Shown one piece after another: positions 42,325-52,271 of a stretch of 64,000 nucleotides of DNA. This DNA comes from Burkholderia cepacia ATCC 25416 (lineage in GTDB: Bacteria > Pseudomonadota > Gammaproteobacteria > Burkholderiales > Burkholderiaceae), in assembly GCF_001411495.1 (NCBI RefSeq), contig NZ_CP012981.1, positions 2,914,001-2,978,000 on the forward strand, in the 5' to 3' direction. Numbering within the stretch: position 1 is the stretch's first letter; each line of letters starts with the position of its first letter. Below the pieces are notes generated by a model. That model was not told where the DNA came from. It saw nothing but the letters and a program-made list of their open reading frames with translations, and did no database searches. A program made the position numbers and the translations under genes.

Positions 42325-43146
42325 TCAGGTCGCGAATCCCGCCATCCGCTTGCGCTCCTGGCGCAGCATCACGAAGTTCGCGATCACGACGCCGGCCGTC
42401 ACCGCGACGATGAACAGCGTCGCGAGTGCGTTCATCTCCGGGTTCAGCCCGAGGCGCACACGCGAGAACACCACGAGCGGCAGCGTCGTCGAGCCCGGGC
42501 CCGACAGGAACGCCGACAGCACGAGGTCGTCGATCGACAGCGTGAACGACAGCAGCCAGCCCGCGATCAGCGCCTGCGAGATCAGCGGCAGCGTGATCGT
42601 GAAGAACACCTTCAGCGGCGTCGCGCCGAGATCGAGCGCGGCCTCTTCCAGCGACGGGTTCAGCTCGCGCACGCGCGACTGCACGATGATCGCGACGTAC
42701 GAGATGCACAGCATCACGTGGCCGAGCCAGATCGTGAAGATGCCGCGCTCGGCCGGCCAGCCGATCCACTTCGCCAGTTCGATGAACAGCAGCAGCAGCG
42801 AGATCCCCTGGATCACCTCGGGAATCACGAGCGGCGCGTTGATCATCCCGCTGAACAGCGCGAAACCGCGAAAACGCCCCATCCGCGCGAGCACGAAACC
42901 GGCCCAGGTGCCGATGATCACCGACGCGAACGCGGTCAGCACGCCGATCTTCAGCGACAGCCACGCGGCCGTCAGCAGCTCGTCGTCCTCGACGAGCGCC
43001 GAGTACCAGCGGAACGAGAACCCCGACCACACGGTGACGAGCTTCGACTCGTTGAACGAATAGACGATCAGGCTGATGATCGGGATGTACAGGAACGCGA
43101 AGCCGGCAAACAGCGCCGCGAACTGCAGGTAACGATTCGGCTTCAT
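42325..43146 (-). CDS. potI: Putrescine/spermidine ABC transporter permease
   Basis: A 273-residue inner-membrane permease with six helices. The ATPase-contact EAA loop is EEAALDLGATPLKVFFTITL at about 160. Similarity to PotI is strong through the N-terminus (FLYIPIISLIVYSFNESKLV) and FRWYSALVEDDELL. It pairs with the other permease, whose stop codon its ATG overlaps by four bases (ATGA). Last gene of potFGHI, followed by a terminator. Confidence 0.93.
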   Translation of the reverse strand: MKPNRYLQFAALFAGFAFLYIPIISLIVYSFNESKLVTVWSGFSFRWYSALVEDDELLTAAWLSLKIGVLTAFASVIIGTWAGFVLARMGRFRGFALFSGMINAPLVIPEVIQGISLLLLFIELAKWIGWPAERGIFTIWLGHVMLCISYVAIIVQSRVRELNPSLEEAALDLGATPLKVFFTITLPLISQALIAGWLLSFTLSIDDLVLSAFLSGPGSTTLPLVVFSRVRLGLNPEMNALATLFIVAVTAGVVIANFVMLRQERKRMAGFAT

Positions 43147-44069
43147 CGACGGCCTCCCTGCTCCTTCGCCTGGAAGTGCTGGAACATCGCCATCGGCACG
43201 AGCAGCAGCAGCACCATCGCGCAGGTCACGGCCGACGCCATCGGCCAGTCTGCGTTGTTGAAGAACTCGTTCCACATCACGCGGCCGATCATCAGCGTGT
43301 TCGCGCCGCCGAGCAGCTCGGGAATCACGTACTCGCCCACCGCCGGGATGAACACGAGCAGGCAGCCCGCGATGATCCCGTTCTTCGACAGCGGCAGCGT
43401 GATCTGCACGAACGCCTTCCACGGCTTCGCGCCGAGGTCGTACGCGGCTTCGAGCAGGCGCAGGTCCATCTTCACCAGGTGCGCGTACAGCGGCATCACG
43501 AGGAACGGCAGGTACGAATACACCATCCCGATGTACACCGCGTAGTTGGTGCGATACAGCTCGATCGGCGTATGCGTGAGGCCGATCCACATCAGGAAGT
43601 TGTTCAGCAGCCCGTTGTTCTTCAGGATGCCGATCCACGCGTACACGCGGATCAGGAACGACGTCCAGAACGGCAGCATCACGCCCATCATCAGCAGGTT
43701 GCGGGTCGCCGGGTTCGAGCGCGCGATGTAGTACGCCATCGGATAGCCGATCAGCAGGCACAGCAGCGTCGTGATCGCGGCCACCCACACCGAGTTCACG
43801 TAGGTCGCGAAATACAGGCTGTCCGTGAACAGGAACGCGTAGTGCGACAGGTTCAGCGCGACGTGCACGACGCCGTCGGCGTACGACGCAAGCTCCGTGT
43901 ACGGCGGGATGCCGAGCTGCAGCTCCGCGAAACTGATCTTGACGACCAGCACGAACGGCACGAGGAAGAACAGCACGAGCCACGTGAACGGGCCGGCCAC
44001 GACCGCCGTGGCGCCCGTCAGGTTGAAGCGCCGCACCGGCCACGAGAGCATGGACTTGAACGAGGTCAT
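43143..44069 (-). CDS. potH: Putrescine/spermidine ABC transporter permease
   Basis: A 308-residue permease with six helices and an EAA loop (EAAYDLGAKPWKAFVQITLP) at about 208. The N-terminus resembles PotH. It overlaps both the ATPase gene before it and potI after it by four bases (ATGA), which shows tight translational coupling. It forms the channel together with PotI. Confidence 0.93.
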   Translation of the reverse strand: MTSFKSMLSWPVRRFNLTGATAVVAGPFTWLVLFFLVPFVLVVKISFAELQLGIPPYTELASYADGVVHVALNLSHYAFLFTDSLYFATYVNSVWVAAITTLLCLLIGYPMAYYIARSNPATRNLLMMGVMLPFWTSFLIRVYAWIGILKNNGLLNNFLMWIGLTHTPIELYRTNYAVYIGMVYSYLPFLVMPLYAHLVKMDLRLLEAAYDLGAKPWKAFVQITLPLSKNGIIAGCLLVFIPAVGEYVIPELLGGANTLMIGRVMWNEFFNNADWPMASAVTCAMVLLLLVPMAMFQHFQAKEQGGRR

Positions 44070-45238
44070 GACGTCAGCACCACGCCGGCAGTCGCGCTCC
44101 AGCGCACGTAGATCTCGTCGCCGAGCGACGGCGTGTCGAGCTCCGAAATCGCGAGGCTCGACACGTTCGCGATCACCGTCTTGCCGCCGTCGAGCTTCAC
44201 GTGATACAGCGAATAGCCGCCCATGTACGCGACGTTGCCGATCCGGCCGCGCGCCCAGTTGAACGCGCCTTCGGGCGGCTTGCGCGTGAGCGCGATCCGC
44301 TCGGGGCGCACCGACACCGTGACCGGCATCCCGAGCGGGCCCGAGATCCCGTGGCTCACGTACAACCGGCTCGGCAGCTCCGGCGATTCGATGTACACGT
44401 GGTCGGGTTCGTCCTCGACTGTCACGCCTTCGAACAGGTTCGTCGAACCGATGAATTCGGCCGAGAAGCGGCTGTTCGGGTATTCGTACACTTCGTTCGG
44501 CGAGCCGATCTGCACGATCTGGCCTTCGCTCATCACCGCGAGGCGATTGGCCATCGTCATCGCTTCTTCCTGGTCGTGCGTGACCATGATGCAGGTGACG
44601 CCGACCTTGTTCAGGATGTTGACGAGCTCGATCTGCGTGCGCTGGCGGATCTGCTTGTCGAGCGCGGACATCGGCTCGTCGAGCAGCAGCAGCTTCGGGC
44701 GCTTGACCAGCGAGCGCGCGAGCGCGACGCGCTGCTGCTGGCCGCCCGACAGCTGGTGCGGCTTGCGCTTCGCGTACTTGGTCATCTGCACGAGTTCGAG
44801 CGCCGCGGCCACGCGCTCCTTCAGCTCGGCCTTCGGCGTGCCTTCCTGCTTGAGGCCGAACGCGACGTTCGACTCGACCGACATGTGCGGGAACAGCGCA
44901 TACGACTGGAACATCATGTTCACGGGCCGCTTGTACGGCGGCATCTGCGCGAGGTCCTCGCCGTCGATCAGGATCTTGCCCGACGTGACCGTCTCGAGGC
45001 CCGCGAGCATCCGCAGCAACGTCGACTTGCCGCAGCCCGAGCTGCCGAGCAGCGCGAACAGCTCGCCCTGGCGCACGGTCAGGTTGACGCTGCGCACGGC
45101 TTCGGTGTCGCCGAATTTCTTGACGACGTCGACGATCTGGACAAAGTTCTCGGCGCGCGCATCGGCGCCGGAGGAGGAAACGGAGGACGGTGCGCCCGCG
45201 ACCGGCGCACCCGACTGGCTATTCATGATGTGCTGCAT
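44066..45238 (-). CDS. potG: Polyamine ABC transporter ATP-binding protein
   Basis: A 390-residue ABC ATPase. Walker A GSSGCGKST is at about 73, signature LSGGQQQR, Walker B LLLLDEPMSALD, H-loop VTHDQEEAMT, and a C-terminal TOBE-type domain (about 290-390). The N-terminal 35 residues are a non-conserved Ser/Gly/Ala stretch. There are two ATGs four codons apart after AGGAGAG; the second gives the better RBS spacing. It powers polyamine uptake. Confidence 0.93.
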   Translation of the reverse strand: MQHIMNSQSGAPVAGAPSSVSSSGADARAENFVQIVDVVKKFGDTEAVRSVNLTVRQGELFALLGSSGCGKSTLLRMLAGLETVTSGKILIDGEDLAQMPPYKRPVNMMFQSYALFPHMSVESNVAFGLKQEGTPKAELKERVAAALELVQMTKYAKRKPHQLSGGQQQRVALARSLVKRPKLLLLDEPMSALDKQIRQRTQIELVNILNKVGVTCIMVTHDQEEAMTMANRLAVMSEGQIVQIGSPNEVYEYPNSRFSAEFIGSTNLFEGVTVEDEPDHVYIESPELPSRLYVSHGISGPLGMPVTVSVRPERIALTRKPPEGAFNWARGRIGNVAYMGGYSLYHVKLDGGKTVIANVSSLAISELDTPSLGDEIYVRWSATAGVVLTS

Positions 45239-45311
45239 CTCTCCTGCGTTGAACGAACAAAGCCCCCGGGGGCACCAGGGGCTTCATGACTGCTGGGAAC
45301 GCCGGCTCGCG

Positions 45312-46406
45312 TCAGCGGCCCGACTTCAGCTCGGTCCACAGACGCGTCTGCAGGCGCTGGATTTCAGGCGGCAGCGGCTTGAGCAGGAACAGCGTCTTCA
45401 CGACGTCGGCCGGCGGATAGACGGCCGGGTCGTTCGCGACGTCGGGCCGCACGTACTTGCGGGCCTCGGCGTTGGCGCTCGGGTAGTACACCGCGTTCGT
45501 GATCGCCGCGTGCACCTTCGGATCCTCGATGTAGTTGATCCACTCCAGCGCGGCTTCCTTGTTCTTCGCGTCCTTCGGGATCGCCATCACGTCGAACCAC
45601 ACCGGCGCGCCGCCCTTCGGAATGTAGTACTCGACCTTGTACGACTTCTTCGCCTCGATCGCGCGATGCTTCGCGATCACGACGTCGCCCGACCAGCCGA
45701 ACGCGAAGCAGATGTCGCCGCCGACCAGGTCGTTGATGTAGCCCGACGAGTTGAATTGCGTGATGTACGGGCGGATCTTCTTCAGCACTTCCATCGCGGC
45801 CTTGTAGTCGGCCGGGTTCGTGCTCATCGGATCCTTGCCGATGTAGTGCAGCGTCGCCGCGAACATCTGGTCGGGCGCGTCGAGCACCGACACGCCGCAG
45901 GTCTTCAGCTTCGAGATGTTTTCCGGCTTGAACAGGATGTCCCAGTTGTCGAGCGGCACCTTGCCGAGCGCCTGCTGCGCCTTCGTCAGGTTGTACGCGA
46001 GACCGGTCGTGCCGTACGCCCAGGGCACCGAAAACTTGTTGCCCGGGTCCGCGCCGGCGACGAGCGCCATCAGCTGCGGATCGAGGTACTTGAGGTTCGG
46101 CAGCTTCGACTTGTCGAGCGGCGCGAAGATGCCGGCGGCGATCTGCTTGCCCGCGTAGTTGCTGGTCGGCACGACGATGTCGTAGCCCGAGCTGCCCGTC
46201 AGCAGCTTCGCCTGCAGCGTATCGTCGCTGTCGTAGTTGTCGTAGCGGACCTTGACGCCCGTCTGCTTCTCGAAGTTCGGGATCGTGTCCTTCGCAATGT
46301 AGTCCGACCAGTTATAGACATTGAGCTGCGTATCCTTCGCCGCTGCCGCCGATGCACCCACGCACAGCGCGAGCGCTGCGAACCGGCCCACTACCTTTGC
46401 TTTCAT
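45312..46406 (-). CDS. potF: Periplasmic polyamine-binding protein
   Basis: A 364-residue binding protein. A signal peptide at 1-22 (AALALCVGASAAAA) is followed by the PotF/PotD fold: LNVYNWSDYIAKDTIPNFEK, VRYDNYDSDDTLQAKLLTGS, YDIVVPTSNY, SVPWAYGTTGLAYNL. The ligand site should be lined by aromatic and acidic residues in those segments (Trp and Tyr of NWSDY, Asp of YDSDD). GGAGGGAG lies upstream of the ATG (46404-46406). It delivers putrescine, and perhaps spermidine, to PotGHI. Confidence 0.93.
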   Translation of the reverse strand: MKAKVVGRFAALALCVGASAAAAKDTQLNVYNWSDYIAKDTIPNFEKQTGVKVRYDNYDSDDTLQAKLLTGSSGYDIVVPTSNYAGKQIAAGIFAPLDKSKLPNLKYLDPQLMALVAGADPGNKFSVPWAYGTTGLAYNLTKAQQALGKVPLDNWDILFKPENISKLKTCGVSVLDAPDQMFAATLHYIGKDPMSTNPADYKAAMEVLKKIRPYITQFNSSGYINDLVGGDICFAFGWSGDVVIAKHRAIEAKKSYKVEYYIPKGGAPVWFDVMAIPKDAKNKEAALEWINYIEDPKVHAAITNAVYYPSANAEARKYVRPDVANDPAVYPPADVVKTLFLLKPLPPEIQRLQTRLWTELKSGR

Positions 46407-46827
46407 CCCGTTCTCCCTCCGGCCGGACACGTTGCCCGGCTGCCGTCTGCCTCGTCATGGCGGCGCATTTTGGCGCGCCGCCCCTCGAAAACCCCGAAAA
46501 CTACCATCATTCGCGCCCCGTCACAAAAAAATCATGCCGGTGTCGCGCAAACGGAACAGATATCCCGCTGCCGGCCGGTCAGGCGGCCCGTGCGGCGGGA
46601 CGTTCCCGGGGAATTCTATCGGGTAATCGGCGGCTGTCCACCGGGAAAGACGGGGGGCGACGAAACCGCGTTCGCCGGCCGGACGCGAGCCGTGCGGCGG
46701 CCGCGCCCGAACCCGGCCGTACTGTCACGCCGCTGCACCGGTACGGCATGCCGGCCGCGCCCGTCCGACCGACCGGCCGCGATGCATTAAAATGGCGGCT
46801 GACGATTCAACTGCGTGAACCCCTCCG
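46407..46827. other. Intergenic region between potF and the DUF1289 gene
   Basis: 421 bases. The part near 46480-46560 has lower GC (AAAACCCCGAAAACTACCATC, CACAAAAAAATC) and should contain the potF promoter on the minus strand. Open frames in the rest show no family character. I see no strong palindrome or terminator. Confidence 0.45.
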
Positions 46828-47031
46828 ATGGCCTCCAATCTCCACGACCTGCCCGACAGCCCCTGCATCGGCGTGTGCTCGACCCTCTTCGACGAAGTCT
46901 GCAAGGGCTGCGGCCGCACGGCGGCCGAAGTGTCGAACTGGGTGTTCCTGAGCGACGACGAAAAGCGCGCGGTATGGGAGCGCATCCAGCGCGAAGGCAC
47001 CGCGATGCGCTTCCAGTACGACAAGCTGTAA
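46828..47031 (+). CDS. DUF1289 small cysteine-rich protein
   Basis: A 67-residue protein with the family's cysteine pattern near the N-terminus, DSPCIGVCSTLFDEVCKGCG (Cys at about 13, 17, 25, 28), which suggests a bound metal or iron-sulfur site, and the end motif SDDEKRAVWERI. The family is called YdhL-like; its role is unknown. It is divergent from potF and converges on ompW. Confidence 0.85.
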   Translation: MASNLHDLPDSPCIGVCSTLFDEVCKGCGRTAAEVSNWVFLSDDEKRAVWERIQREGTAMRFQYDKL

Positions 47032-47042
47032 ATCCGCCGCGC

Positions 47043-47074
47043 AAAAAAAAGCGGCATGCAGACCGCCATGCCGC
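47043..47074 (-). terminator. Terminator after ompW
   Basis: On the minus strand GCGGCATG and CATGCCGC pair around an eight-base loop, followed by a run of eight Ts. It lies 42 bases past the ompW stop codon, and just past the end of the converging DUF1289 gene. Confidence 0.85.
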
Positions 47075-47116
47075 CAACCCCAACTCTGTTCTGTTTCTGT
47101 TCCTTTCCCGCCGCGT

Positions 47117-47758
47117 CTAGAACTTCATCCCGACGCCCACGCCGACGATCAGCGGATCGATGTGCAGCGTGCCGATGCCCTTGTCGCCGAGCGTCGCATC
47201 GGTGCTCATCCAGATCTTCTTCACGTCGACGTTCATGAAGACCTTCTTCGTCAACTGCACGTCCACGCCGAACTGCAATGCCGGGCCGAAGCTGCTCTTG
47301 TTGATCGACACGCCCTGCCCGCCGACGTTGAGCCCGTTGTTGTAGAAGTACGTGTAGTTCACGCCCGCGCCGAAATACGGACGCACCTTGCCGGCATGGT
47401 TGAAGTGATACTGCAGCAGCAGCGTCGGCGGCAGCACGCCCACGCCGCCGAGATTGCCGAGGCTCGACGTCAGCTGGTGCCGCGACGTGCCGAGAATCAG
47501 TTCGACGCCGAGGTAGTCGCGGATCATGTACGTGAAGTCGAGCTCGGGCACGATCGCGTTGTTCACGCCGACGTTGAGCGCGCCCAGCGTGTCGCTCGCG
47601 CGTTCGTTCGGCTGGATGCTGATCGCACGCAGCCGGACCAGGACGTCGCCCTGGTTGATGCCGTCGCCCGGCGAGGCCGCGTGCGACAGCGAAGGCATCG
47701 CGGCGAAACTGGCCGCAACGGCGGCAGCGGTGACACAAGTTCGAATCGTTTTATGCAT
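47117..47758 (-). CDS. ompW: OmpW-family outer-membrane porin
   Basis: A 213-residue outer-membrane protein. The signal peptide (about 1-27) ends in SLSHA, followed by the eight-stranded OmpW barrel: GDVLVRLRAISIQPNE near the start, LDFTYMIRDYLGVELILGTS in the middle and the terminal strand LIVGVGVGMKF ending in the phenylalanine needed for BAM recognition. OmpW lets small hydrophobic compounds cross the outer membrane. The start ATG is at 47756-47758. Confidence 0.92.
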   Translation of the reverse strand: MHKTIRTCVTAAAVAASFAAMPSLSHAASPGDGINQGDVLVRLRAISIQPNERASDTLGALNVGVNNAIVPELDFTYMIRDYLGVELILGTSRHQLTSSLGNLGGVGVLPPTLLLQYHFNHAGKVRPYFGAGVNYTYFYNNGLNVGGQGVSINKSSFGPALQFGVDVQLTKKVFMNVDVKKIWMSTDATLGDKGIGTLHIDPLIVGVGVGMKF

Positions 47759-47823
47759 GGTACGGACCCCCAAAGAATGGTTCCCATTTTCCTCGTAGGG
47801 TCTTTTCATCGTCTTGATATCCG

Positions 47824-49014
47824 TCAAGCCAGCGTAAACGTGGGACGGTTTGCCGCAGGCTCGGTCGCACAGCCCGTCAGCAGCAGGTCGAGCAGGTCGC
47901 GCACGCTGCGAATCGCACGGCCGAACGGCAACGCCTCGCGGCCGCGGAAGAACAGCCCGTTCGCGACGTCGCCGCGCAGCGCCGCCGCCAGCCGCGTGTC
48001 GATGCAGAAATGGCCGAACTTCTCGATGCCGTCGCGCAAGCCGCATACGCTCAGGCATTCGAGCGCGGTCGGGCAACGCTGCTTCAGCGCGCCGAGCTTG
48101 TTGCGGATGCGCGTCTCGTTGCGCAGGTAACGATCGAGCCACGGCGTTTTCACCGCGCGTGCGGGCAGCCCCGTCACGCTGACGAATTCGACGATGTCGT
48201 CGGGCGTCGCGTCGGCCAGCACGCGCTTGAAGTGCGGATGCGCATCGCCCTCTTCCGTCACCGCGAACGGCGTGCCGACCTGCACGCCGTTCGCGCCGGC
48301 CTCGAGCGCCGCGCGCACCGTGTCGTGACTGTTGATCCCGCCCGCAACGATCAGCGGGATCGTTTCGCGTGCGATACCGAGCGATGCCATCACCTGCGCG
48401 GTCTCGTCGAGCACGCGTGCGAAATCGAAACGGCGGTCGTGCATGTCGTCGATCTGCGTGACGCCGAGATGGCCGCCCGCATGCGCCGGATGCTCGATCA
48501 CGATCGCGTCGGGCAGGCGCCCCTTCTTCATCCACTTCTTCAGCACGAGCGCGATCCCGCGGCTGTCCGACAGGATCGGGATCAGCGCGATGTCGTGTCC
48601 TTGCGTGAGATCGGGCAGGTCGAGCGGCAGGCCCGCGCCCATCACGATCGCATCCGCGCCCTCGTCGCATGCGACCCGCACGTAGTCCGCATGCGCGCTC
48701 ACGGCCTTCATCACGTTGACCGCGATCATCCCGCGTCCTTCGCTGTAGGTCTTCGCGAGACGGATCTCGCGGGCGAGCGCCTCGAGGTTCGCGGCCTCGA
48801 GCGTCGCGCGATCGGGTTGCGCGCGGCAACGCGCGAGCAGGTCCGCATGATGGTGACGCAGGTCGATGCTCGCGATCGTGCCGACCGCGCCTTCGCGCGC
48901 GACGCTGCCCGCCAGCCGGTGCGCGGAAATGCCGACGCCCATGCCGCCCTGCACGACAGGCAGCAAGGTGCGGCCGCGGATCGTCAGCGGCGGAAAGGAA
49001 GTGCGTACGGTCAT
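47824..49014 (-). CDS. Nitronate monooxygenase family flavoprotein
   Basis: A 396-residue FMN TIM-barrel enzyme of the 2-nitropropane dioxygenase/nitronate monooxygenase group. Seen: the first barrel strand VVQGGMGVGISAHRLAGSVA, IEHPAHAGGHLGV with the catalytic histidine region, and the FMN-phosphate loops VAGGINSHDTVRAALEAGAN and GVQVGTPF. The C-terminal extension has CLSVCGLRDG, a cysteine pair seen in one subclass. The physiological substrate (nitronates, or an enoyl-ACP-type reaction as in FabK) is uncertain. The ATG at 49012-49014 gives the family start. Confidence 0.85.
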   Translation of the reverse strand: MTVRTSFPPLTIRGRTLLPVVQGGMGVGISAHRLAGSVAREGAVGTIASIDLRHHHADLLARCRAQPDRATLEAANLEALAREIRLAKTYSEGRGMIAVNVMKAVSAHADYVRVACDEGADAIVMGAGLPLDLPDLTQGHDIALIPILSDSRGIALVLKKWMKKGRLPDAIVIEHPAHAGGHLGVTQIDDMHDRRFDFARVLDETAQVMASLGIARETIPLIVAGGINSHDTVRAALEAGANGVQVGTPFAVTEEGDAHPHFKRVLADATPDDIVEFVSVTGLPARAVKTPWLDRYLRNETRIRNKLGALKQRCPTALECLSVCGLRDGIEKFGHFCIDTRLAAALRGDVANGLFFRGREALPFGRAIRSVRDLLDLLLTGCATEPAANRPTFTLA

Positions 49015-49135
49015 CTGAAACCTCGTCGGAACATCGGAACCGCGATGATCGACGATCCACCGCCGCGCACCTTGACGACCGTCAATAAAAAAACGGCACC
49101 AGCGTGCCGTTTTCGGTTCGTGCGGCGCGAAGCGC

Positions 49136-50572
49136 TCAGGCAGGCTTCGCGGGCTTGAGCTGCATCGACTTGTACTCGAGATATTCCTCGAGCCCGTACA
49201 CGCCGTTCTCGCGGCCATGCCCCGACTGCTTGTAGCCGCCGAACGGCGCGGCGCCGTTCCACGTGCCGCCGTTGATGTCCACCTGCCCGGTGCGGATACG
49301 GCGCGCGATGCCCATCGCGCGCTCGTCGCTGCCGGCCCACACCGCGCCGCCGAGCCCGTACGGCGAATCGTTCGCGATCCGCACGGCCTCGTCCTCATCG
49401 CGATACGTGATGATCGACAGCACCGGCCCGAAGATTTCTTCCTGCGCGATCGTCGATTTCGGATCGACGCGGCCGAACACGGTCGGCTTCACGAAGAAGC
49501 CCTTCCTGAGCCCTTCCGGCAGGCCCGTGCCGCCCGTCACGAGCTCCGCGCCTTCGTCGATCCCGCGCTGGATGTAGTCCTGCACGCGCTGCTGCTGCAC
49601 GGCCGACGCAAGCGCGCCGAGACGCGTCGCATCCTGCCGCGGGTCGCCCGCGACGTACGATTCGGCCGCGGCCTTCGCGATCGCGCGCGCTTCGTCGTAG
49701 CGGGCTTCCGGCACCAGCATCCGTGTATGCGCCGAGCAGGTCTGCCCCGCGTTCAGGTAGCACGCGTTGACCGTGCCCTTCACCGCCGCCGCGAAATCGG
49801 CATCGTCGAGGATCACCGACGCCGACTTGCCGCCGAGCTCGAGCGCAACGCGCTTGACGCCCGCGGCCGCCAGCTCGGCCACGCGCTTGCCGGCGCGCGT
49901 CGAGCCCGTAAACGACACCATGTCGACGTCCGGATCGGTGGCCAGCACCTCGCCGACCACCGGGCCGTAGCCGCACACGAGGTTGAACACGCCGGCCGGC
50001 AGCCCGGCTTCGTGAATCGCTTCGGCAAGCATGAACGCGTTGAGCGGTGCGACTTCGGACGGCTTCAGGACGACCGTGCAGCCGGCGGCGAGCGCCGGGG
50101 CGACCTTCAGCGTCACCTGGTTGAGCGGGTAGTTCCATGGCGTGATCGCCGCGACGACACCCACCGGCTCGCGCACGACGAGCGAGTTGCCGACCTGTGC
50201 CTCGAACTCGAACGACTCGGCAAGCTTCGCGTACGCCTTCCAGTTGTAGATCGGGCCGCCGACCTGGATCGCGCGCGACAGCTTGATCGGCATCCCGACT
50301 TCGCCGGTGATCGACTGCGCGAGCTCCTCGCTGCGCGCCTGCAGATGCTCGACGAGCTTGCGCAGGTAGCCCGCGCGCGTCGAGGCCGGCGTGGCCGCCC
50401 ACGCGTCGAAGGCCGCGCGCGCCGCGCGGATCGCGTCCTGCGCGTCGGACGCGACGCCTTCCGGAATCCGGCCGATCACGGCTTCGGTGCCCGAGTCGAT
50501 CACGTCGATCGTGCCGGTGCCGGCCGGCTTGCGCCACGCGCCGTCGATATAGAACTGGTCGTAGATTTTCAT
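49136..50572 (-). CDS. NAD-dependent aldehyde dehydrogenase
   Basis: A 478-residue ALDH. The catalytic cysteine is in [11 protein letters not shown] at about 282, the general-base glutamate in [10 protein letters not shown] at about 248, and the cofactor motif [14 protein letters not shown] at about 227. [20 protein letters not shown] is the conserved ALDH region. The length fits class-3-like aldehyde dehydrogenases with broad substrates. It lies downstream of nothing obvious and may form its own unit; the substrate is unknown. Confidence 0.9.
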   Translation of the reverse strand: MKIYDQFYIDGAWRKPAGTGTIDVIDSGTEAVIGRIPEGVASDAQDAIRAARAAFDAWAATPASTRAGYLRKLVEHLQARSEELAQSITGEVGMPIKLSRAIQVGGPIYNWKAYAKLAESFEFEAQVGNSLVVREPVGVVAAITPWNYPLNQVTLKVAPALAAGCTVVLKPSEVAPLNAFMLAEAIHEAGLPAGVFNLVCGYGPVVGEVLATDPDVDMVSFTGSTRAGKRVAELAAAGVKRVALELGGKSASVILDDADFAAAVKGTVNACYLNAGQTCSAHTRMLVPEARYDEARAIAKAAAESYVAGDPRQDATRLGALASAVQQQRVQDYIQRGIDEGAELVTGGTGLPEGLRKGFFVKPTVFGRVDPKSTIAQEEIFGPVLSIITYRDEDEAVRIANDSPYGLGGAVWAGSDERAMGIARRIRTGQVDINGGTWNGAAPFGGYKQSGHGRENGVYGLEEYLEYKSMQLKPAKPA

Positions 50573-50696
50573 CGTTTTCCGCCTCCAGGAAAGCCGACAT
50601 TCTAGCGAGCGTTTCGGCCGGCCGGTGTGACGATTGACAGCTATTGGAAAGGTCTTTAGCCTCGGCGCCTCATTCATCATAAGAAATGAGAATGCC

Positions 50697-51458
50697 TTGA
50701 GCATCCTGACCAAAATCGAGGGCGGCTATCTTCAGGTATTGCGCGTGATCGTGCTGTTGTTCGCGACCGCGGTCCTGATCGGCGGGGTCATATTCGGCGC
50801 GATCGCACTCGATGCGCGCCTATCGAAACCGCCGAAAGTCGATTCGGCCATCCAGGTCGATCCTGCATCGTTCGCGTGGGAGAACGACGCAACCGCCAAG
50901 GCCACGCCGGCCGCCGGCGGCGCGGCAGCGAAGGACGACAACGCGTCGCCCGCGCTGCGCCTGTCGACGCAACTGTCGGGCATCGTGCAGAAGCACGGCC
51001 GGGCGGCCCTGTCGCCGGACTACGCGGTCGATCGCGACGCGTACGAGCCGTCGTTCCAGCGCGTGCTCGGCGACGACGACCATCCGGAAGTCGCGTACTA
51101 CGAGCAGCAGATCGCGTATCTCGACAAGGTGCTGTCACGCGCGGACGTCGCGGCCAGCGTCAAGAAGAAAGTCACCGGGCACGGTGACGAATATGCGCGT
51201 GAGCAGGCATACACCGACGTCGTGTCGGCGGTCATGCGCGACTTCTCCGAGCGCTACGACGCACGCCGGACCGCGATCGACAATGAGAAGAAGGCCGCCG
51301 AAGAAACGGCCGCCGAGAACGGCCAGACCGCGCGCTTCGCCGGCGTCGCCGCGCTCGTCGCGCTGTATTCGTTCGTGTCGCTCGCGGTGCTGATCATCCT
51401 GATCCGCGTCGAGCGCAGCATCCGCTCGATCGCGCGCGCCACGCACACGGCGACCTGA
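50697..51458 (+). CDS. Membrane protein of unknown function with two helices and a periplasmic domain
   Basis: A protein of about 253 residues. The N-terminal helix at 12-38 ([20 protein letters not shown]), the C-terminal helix at about 215-240 ([20 protein letters not shown]) and a hydrophilic region of about 175 residues between them predict a periplasmic or exposed central domain, rich in Ala, Asp and Lys. I do not recognise it. There is no ATG in frame; candidate starts are TTG at 50697 and TTG at 50634. Neither has a convincing ribosome-binding site. Confidence 0.6.
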   Translation: MSILTKIEGGYLQVLRVIVLLFATAVLIGGVIFGAIALDARLSKPPKVDSAIQVDPASFAWENDATAKATPAAGGAAAKDDNASPALRLSTQLSGIVQKHGRAALSPDYAVDRDAYEPSFQRVLGDDDHPEVAYYEQQIAYLDKVLSRADVAASVKKKVTGHGDEYAREQAYTDVVSAVMRDFSERYDARRTAIDNEKKAAEETAAENGQTARFAGVAALVALYSFVSLAVLIILIRVERSIRSIARATHTAT

Positions 51459-51789
51459 ATCCGCTCATCCGCCAGCCCGCGCGCCGGGCTGCGGGGGCCC
51501 GGCGACGGGCCCACTTCGCGGCGCAAGCGACCGCTTTCTGGTCGCTTCCCGGTCGCTCCCCGGCCGCATCTTCCCGTGTCGTTCCTCACGCGCTCGCGCA
51601 CTTTTCGTTCCCGCCGCTCCCTCATTCCTCCGTCGGCCATCCGCGCCGGCGCGGCGTCCGTTTCGCCACCGCCATGTCAGCATCCGCCCGGGTGCGCGGC
51701 CGGGCCCGCATCGTGCTATGTTTTTACTATCGGCACCGGCCCGTTGCAACCGGCGCCGCCCGGAATCCATGTATTTCGTGAGCGCTGCC
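51459..51789. other. Intergenic region with a short hairpin
   Basis: 331 bases. AAGCGACC and GGTCGCTT pair at 51525-51547 around a seven-base loop, and GGTCGCT occurs again just after, but no T-run follows, so it is not a clear terminator. The rest, to 51789, holds the promoter of the next small gene. I see no coding sequence. Confidence 0.4.
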
Positions 51790-52155
51790 ATGTCCGACGC
51801 ACCCCATACCCTCGGCTCGCAAGACCGCCTCGAGCTGCTTTGCTGGCTCACCTGCGGCAACCTCGGCGCGTTTTACCTCAACGAATCGTGGCCGGACGCC
51901 ACGTTCCAGGTCCAGGCCGCGCACCGCTGGCTCGACCGCCATCACCGTCAGGCCGACTGGCTCGCGATCGCCAAGCTCGCGGCGCTCGCGCAGGACATCG
52001 CCAAGCGGCACGCCGGGTTCGTCGATGCGTCGTGGGCGCGCGACGCGGTCGAGGAAATCGTCGATACCGACGACCTCGACTATCGGGCGAAACTCGTGCA
52101 ATGGGTCTACGAAGACTGCTGCAAGGCGCTCGCCGACAAGCGGCTGGCCGATTGA
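51790..52155 (+). CDS. Hypothetical protein
   Basis: A 121-residue soluble protein rich in Trp, Asp and Ala (LELLCWLTCGNLGAFYLNES, AAHRWLDRHHRQADWLAIAK, LVQWVYEDCCKALADK). It is mostly helical and has two vicinal cysteines near the end. I do not recognise the family. An upstream in-frame ATG at 51769 would add seven residues. It converges on the DUF2501 gene, with 116 bases between. Confidence 0.55.
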   Translation: MSDAPHTLGSQDRLELLCWLTCGNLGAFYLNESWPDATFQVQAAHRWLDRHHRQADWLAIAKLAALAQDIAKRHAGFVDASWARDAVEEIVDTDDLDYRAKLVQWVYEDCCKALADKRLAD

Positions 52156-52271
52156 CGATCGGGACGGCACGCGCGGCGCGGCATCGCGCTCCTGTCGTTG
52201 ACGGGAATGTCAGCCTGAAAGACTGACGGGTGCGGTACGTCGCGCACCGCACCCCGAACCGCGAGGCGCGC